Of a DNA stretch of 64,000 nt, positions 61,256 to 64,000 are shown piece by piece. The DNA is taken from positions 2,075,001 to 2,139,000 of the forward strand of contig NZ_JQLL01000001.1 in NCBI RefSeq assembly GCF_000744185.1, in the 5' to 3' direction. A model generated the notes under the pieces. The model was not told the DNA's origin. It worked only from the letters and a program-made list of their open reading frames with translations, and made no database searches. Numbering within the stretch: the stretch's first letter is position 1; every line of letters starts with the position of its first letter. The DNA is from Carnobacterium funditum DSM 5970 (lineage in GTDB: Bacteria; Bacillota; Bacilli; Lactobacillales; Carnobacteriaceae). The position numbers and the translations under genes are program-made.

Positions 61256-62155
61256 ATGTTAAAAGTTGGAATAATTGGATTAGGTGGAATTGCACAAAAA
61301 GCTTATTTACCTATCGATATGGCGATGCAAGGCAAAGTGGAGTGGCATCTTTATACCCGTAACCAAGAAAAGCTTCAAGTTATTGGAAACCAATACAATA
61401 ACGTTAATCTCCATTATTCTATAGAAGCGCTAATTGAAAGTGGCATAGAGGCAGCTTTTGTTCACACAGCAACACATACACATGCTCTAATTGTTAAACA
61501 ATTAATAGAAAAAGGAATCCATGTTTATGTAGATAAGCCTATAAGTGAAAATTTAAAAGAAGTAGAAGAATTAATTCAACTAGCCAAACAAAAAAACGTA
61601 TTGCTTACAGCAGGATTCAATCGACGATTTGCTCCAATGATCCAAAAACTAAAAGCTGTCCCAGATAAAAATATGGTGTTTATTCAAAAAACAAAACCAA
61701 ATAGTACAGGAACGGTAAAGTTTGCCATTTATGACATGTTTATTCATGTATTAGATACAGCTTTATACCTATTAGATGACCCAATCACCGATATGTCTTT
61801 TAGTGTGAATGAAAAAGATGGGAATTTAAACAATTGTGTGGTTCATTTAACAACTAAAAATACCACTTGCGTAGCGTCAATGAATTATGTTTCTGGAGCT
61901 AACCGTGAATCTGTTGAGGTTCATTCGCCTACTGGGATGCACCGAGTCATTAATTTAGCGGAATACCAAAGTGATGCTAATGGTGCACAGCTTATTCAAT
62001 CCTTTGGCGACTGGGAGCCGACGCTTGAAAAAAGAGGTTTTGCACCACTAATCCGATTATTCTTGGCCGCTGTTGAGTCGGGTGAGAACCCAGTCTCGAC
62101 TCAATCGACTTTAATATCCCATCAACTGTGTGATAAAATTGTTGAAAATAAATGA
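61256..62155 (+). CDS. Gfo/Idh/MocA-family oxidoreductase
   Basis: NAD(P)-dependent oxidoreductase of 299 residues. The N-terminal Rossmann domain has GIIGLGGIAQKAY, and TATHTHALIVKQLIEKGIHV and VDKPISEN (the catalytic Lys of the EKP-like motif) follow; the C-terminal domain runs from about 130. Typical substrates are sugars, inositols or their acids, but none is indicated by the neighbours. Start ATG 61256 with a weak GAGGCG ahead. Confidence 0.87.
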   Translation: MLKVGIIGLGGIAQKAYLPIDMAMQGKVEWHLYTRNQEKLQVIGNQYNNVNLHYSIEALIESGIEAAFVHTATHTHALIVKQLIEKGIHVYVDKPISENLKEVEELIQLAKQKNVLLTAGFNRRFAPMIQKLKAVPDKNMVFIQKTKPNSTGTVKFAIYDMFIHVLDTALYLLDDPITDMSFSVNEKDGNLNNCVVHLTTKNTTCVASMNYVSGANRESVEVHSPTGMHRVINLAEYQSDANGAQLIQSFGDWEPTLEKRGFAPLIRLFLAAVESGENPVSTQSTLISHQLCDKIVENK

Positions 62156-62270
62156 AGAAGGCCATCTAAGGAAATACAAAAAAACACCTTATTATTTAGT
62201 AGAGAAATAACACAGAAAAAATAATTTTCAGTAGAATAGATTTTCTGTTATCATAAATTTAATAATAGGC

Positions 62271-62298
62271 TTTACTTTTCATTTGATGAGTCTATAAT
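62271..62298 (+). promoter_or_regulatory. Promoter of ktrB
   Basis: TTTACT (62271-62276), 16 bases, perfect -10 TATAAT (62293-62298), 42 bases before ktrB. Confidence 0.6.
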
Positions 62299-62339
62299 AC
62301 ATTTGTGCGTCTAAGTTTTTTGAGAAAGAGGTTGCCTTT

Positions 62340-63725
62340 ATGTTATCAGATAAATTTAGAAAACTATCGATATCAACCCGGATAGCTTTCAGTTTTGCTT
62401 TAGTTATTTTCATTGGTTCATTATTATTGAGTTTGCCTATTAGTACGGCAGCGACTTCACAAAATACCTACTTTGATAACTTATTTACTGCTGTGTCCTT
62501 AACGAGTGTTACAGGATTAGCTACTACTTCGGTGGCAGAATCGTATACTATTTTTGGGCAAGTAATTAGTATCATACTGATGCAAATAGGTGGACTAGGG
62601 CTAATGACAATCATTGCTACTATTTTGATTAGATTTGGGAAAAAAATTAGTTATACAGATGCTATGGCCGTTAAAGAGGCTTTAAATCGAGATAAATTGG
62701 GTGATTTCAAAACTTACGTATTGTCGATATTTAAATATACTTTAGTCATTGAAGGAGTAGGAATGTTTTTACTGTCGTTCCGTTTTGTTCCTGATTTTGG
62801 GTGGGCTAAAGGCTTATTCACCTCTTTATTTTTAGCGGTTTCAGGTTTTTGTAATGCTGGATTTGATAATATGGGAGCAGTTAGCCTTCAGAATTATGTT
62901 CAAGATCCTTTAGTAAACTTCGTTATTGCTACATTGATTATCTTAGGTGGAATTGGTTTTTCTGTTTGGTTCGATGTCACCTCTAATATGTATTCAGTTA
63001 TTAAAAATAAAAAAAAATTAGGATTTAAAAAAATGTACCGCTTGCTAAGACCTCATACGCGCTTAGCCGTTAATGTATCATCTATTTTGTTACTAACAGG
63101 AACAATCATGTTTATGGCAGTGGAATGGAATAATACTTCTTCAATTGGAAATTATACCATCCCTCAAAAAGTAATGGTTTCCTTTTTCCAATCTGTTACG
63201 ATGAGAACAGCTGGTTTTGCAACAATTGATTATGCGACTGTTCTACCATTTTCGTTATTATTCTCCATCTTTCTGATGTTTATCGGAGGTTCCCCAGGGG
63301 GGACAGCCGGTGGGATAAAAACAACAACATTTGCATTGGTAATCTTATTAGTCATAAATGAAATAAGAGGTCAGAATAGCATTAATTATGCAAGTCACTC
63401 TATCCCGGTCGAAACGATTCGTAGAGCAATCGTAGTGGTCTTCACTTTTTTTGCTTGTTTGATGACTGGCTTTAGTATTTTATTAATTGTTGAAGAGCAG
63501 TCCTTTATAATGTTGCTATTTGAGGCAGTCTCAGCATTGGGAACGGTTGGTATAAGCGCTAATTTAACGCCAGAATTATCGCGAATAGGTCAGACCGTTT
63601 TAATGGTATTTATGTTTATTGGACGGATAGGCCCAATTACGATTTTCTTAAGTCTTGTCAGAAGAAAACGAAAAGGAAAAGGAAAAGAAAGAGTCTACGC
63701 TAAAACAAATATTTTAATTGGATAG
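62340..63725 (+). CDS. ktrB: Potassium uptake protein, TrkH/KtrB type
   Basis: Membrane subunit of a Na+- or K+-linked potassium uptake system. The 461 residues are the length of KtrB (not TrkH). The four selectivity-filter P-loops have their Gly: SLTSVTGLATTS, SGFCNAGFDNMG, VTMRTAGFATIDY and SALGTVGISANLTP. Helices fill the rest. GAGG precedes the ATG. The next gene, ktrA, starts 14 bases after the stop, so they form an operon. Confidence 0.93.
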   Translation: MLSDKFRKLSISTRIAFSFALVIFIGSLLLSLPISTAATSQNTYFDNLFTAVSLTSVTGLATTSVAESYTIFGQVISIILMQIGGLGLMTIIATILIRFGKKISYTDAMAVKEALNRDKLGDFKTYVLSIFKYTLVIEGVGMFLLSFRFVPDFGWAKGLFTSLFLAVSGFCNAGFDNMGAVSLQNYVQDPLVNFVIATLIILGGIGFSVWFDVTSNMYSVIKNKKKLGFKKMYRLLRPHTRLAVNVSSILLLTGTIMFMAVEWNNTSSIGNYTIPQKVMVSFFQSVTMRTAGFATIDYATVLPFSLLFSIFLMFIGGSPGGTAGGIKTTTFALVILLVINEIRGQNSINYASHSIPVETIRRAIVVVFTFFACLMTGFSILLIVEEQSFIMLLFEAVSALGTVGISANLTPELSRIGQTVLMVFMFIGRIGPITIFLSLVRRKRKGKGKERVYAKTNILIG

Positions 63726-63738
63726 GGGAGATCTTAAA

Positions 63739-64000
63739 ATGGCAACAAAAACAGTTGGTGTATTGGGTTTAGGTATATTTGGTTCTTCAATTGCTAAAGA
63801 ATTAAGTGAGTTTGATTGTGAAGTGATTGCTGTCGATTTAGATGTAAGCAATGTAGATCGAGTAGAGCCTTTTGTTACAGAAGCTATCCAAGGAGATATC
63901 ACAGACTTAGAGTTTCTAAAAAATATAGGACTTGAGAATTGTGATGTTGTCGTTGTAGCAACAGGAACTAGTCTTGAAGCTAGCGTCCTAGCAGTAATGA
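63739..64000 (+). CDS. ktrA: Potassium uptake regulatory protein KtrA, N-terminal part
   Basis: Cut off by the window end; 87 codons are visible. The protein begins MATKTVGVLGLGIFGSSIAK, an RCK_N Rossmann domain with GLGIFGSS (GxGxxG) and the nucleotide-binding acidic residue at the end of the second strand, IAVDLD. It then reads FVTEAIQGDITDLEFL. AGGGGAG precedes the ATG. KtrA binds ATP/ADP and gates KtrB; the C-terminal RCK_C domain is outside the window. Confidence 0.9.
   Translation, partial: MATKTVGVLGLGIFGSSIAKELSEFDCEVIAVDLDVSNVDRVEPFVTEAIQGDITDLEFLKNIGLENCDVVVVATGTSLEASVLAVM

Noticed and set aside
1-64000. tRNA, rRNA and CRISPR arrays
   Set aside because: No cloverleaf-like segments, rRNA signature or regularly spaced direct repeats were seen; short degenerate elements could be missed by eye.

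Overview
The window looks like a chromosomal segment of a low-GC Gram-positive bacterium of the order Lactobacillales, most likely Carnobacterium or a close relative. This is an inference from gene content and protein style: A+T-rich DNA, strong AGGAGG-type ribosome binding sites, frequent TTG and GTG starts, a stand-alone thiolase beside a Gram-positive HMG-CoA synthase (mvaS), sucrose and beta-glucoside PTS genes, CcpA-type cre boxes, a fused glutamine-type binding protein/permease, and KtrAB. No rRNA, tRNA, CRISPR array or prophage was seen.

Layout. 0.1-4.6 kb: rplY/ctc, a thiolase and mvaS (divergent entry to the mevalonate pathway), and an aldo/keto reductase. 4.7-7.7 kb: a TrmB-like regulator, a TauE/SafE permease and an ornithine cyclodeaminase-family enzyme, with a consensus promoter and an overlapping palindrome in front. 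7.7-12.8 kb: a stress protein, dps, a decayed ABC ATPase, a thioesterase, a papain-fold protein and two tandem GT8 glycosyltransferases. 12.9-17.6 kb: an AraC regulator divergent from a heterodimeric ABC exporter. 17.7-24.1 kb: an acyl-ACP thioesterase and the sucrose genes scrR, scrA and scrB, followed by an IS3-family element sitting in the loop of the scrAB terminator. 24.2-33.9 kb: a homodimer-type ABC exporter, an asparaginase, an MBL hydrolase, a DbpA helicase with a long leader, an ABC-F protein, an unknown protein and a 2-hydroxyacid dehydrogenase. 34-38.8 kb: an amino-acid binding protein and permease without an ATPase, brnQ, and a stretch of decayed genes (TipAS-domain regulator, nucleoside deoxyribosyltransferase). 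38.9-49.1 kb: a 3D-domain wall protein, uvrC, a HesB-like protein, a complete glutamine-type ABC transporter, a GNAT protein, a LURP-one-like protein, a YvrJ-like peptide, pdxK and a Cof-type phosphatase. 49.3-53.2 kb: ung, pta, an NAD(P)-binding protein, tsaE and a DnaQ-like exonuclease. 53.3-56.3 kb: a P-type cation ATPase behind a yybP-ykoY (manganese) riboswitch. 56.4-60.3 kb: a GH1 beta-glucosidase, a cellobiose-type PTS EIIC and a GntR/UTRA regulator. 60.3-64 kb: exodeoxyribonuclease III, a Gfo/Idh/MocA oxidoreductase, ktrB and the start of ktrA.

Most of the window is ordinary core and carbohydrate metabolism. The points most worth a second look are the IS element that splits a terminator hairpin, with a CAT duplication and a reconstructable ancestral site; the manganese riboswitch that identifies the likely substrate of the P-type ATPase; the TrmB/TauE/cyclodeaminase cassette with its promoter-overlapping palindrome; a dispersed hairpin-bearing intergenic repeat (copies near 9.3, 35.9 and 47.1 kb); and four broken genes (9.1, 31.5, 38.0 and 38.5 kb), two of which are recognisable only from reading frames interrupted by stops. 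I did not find a convincing wholly new system.
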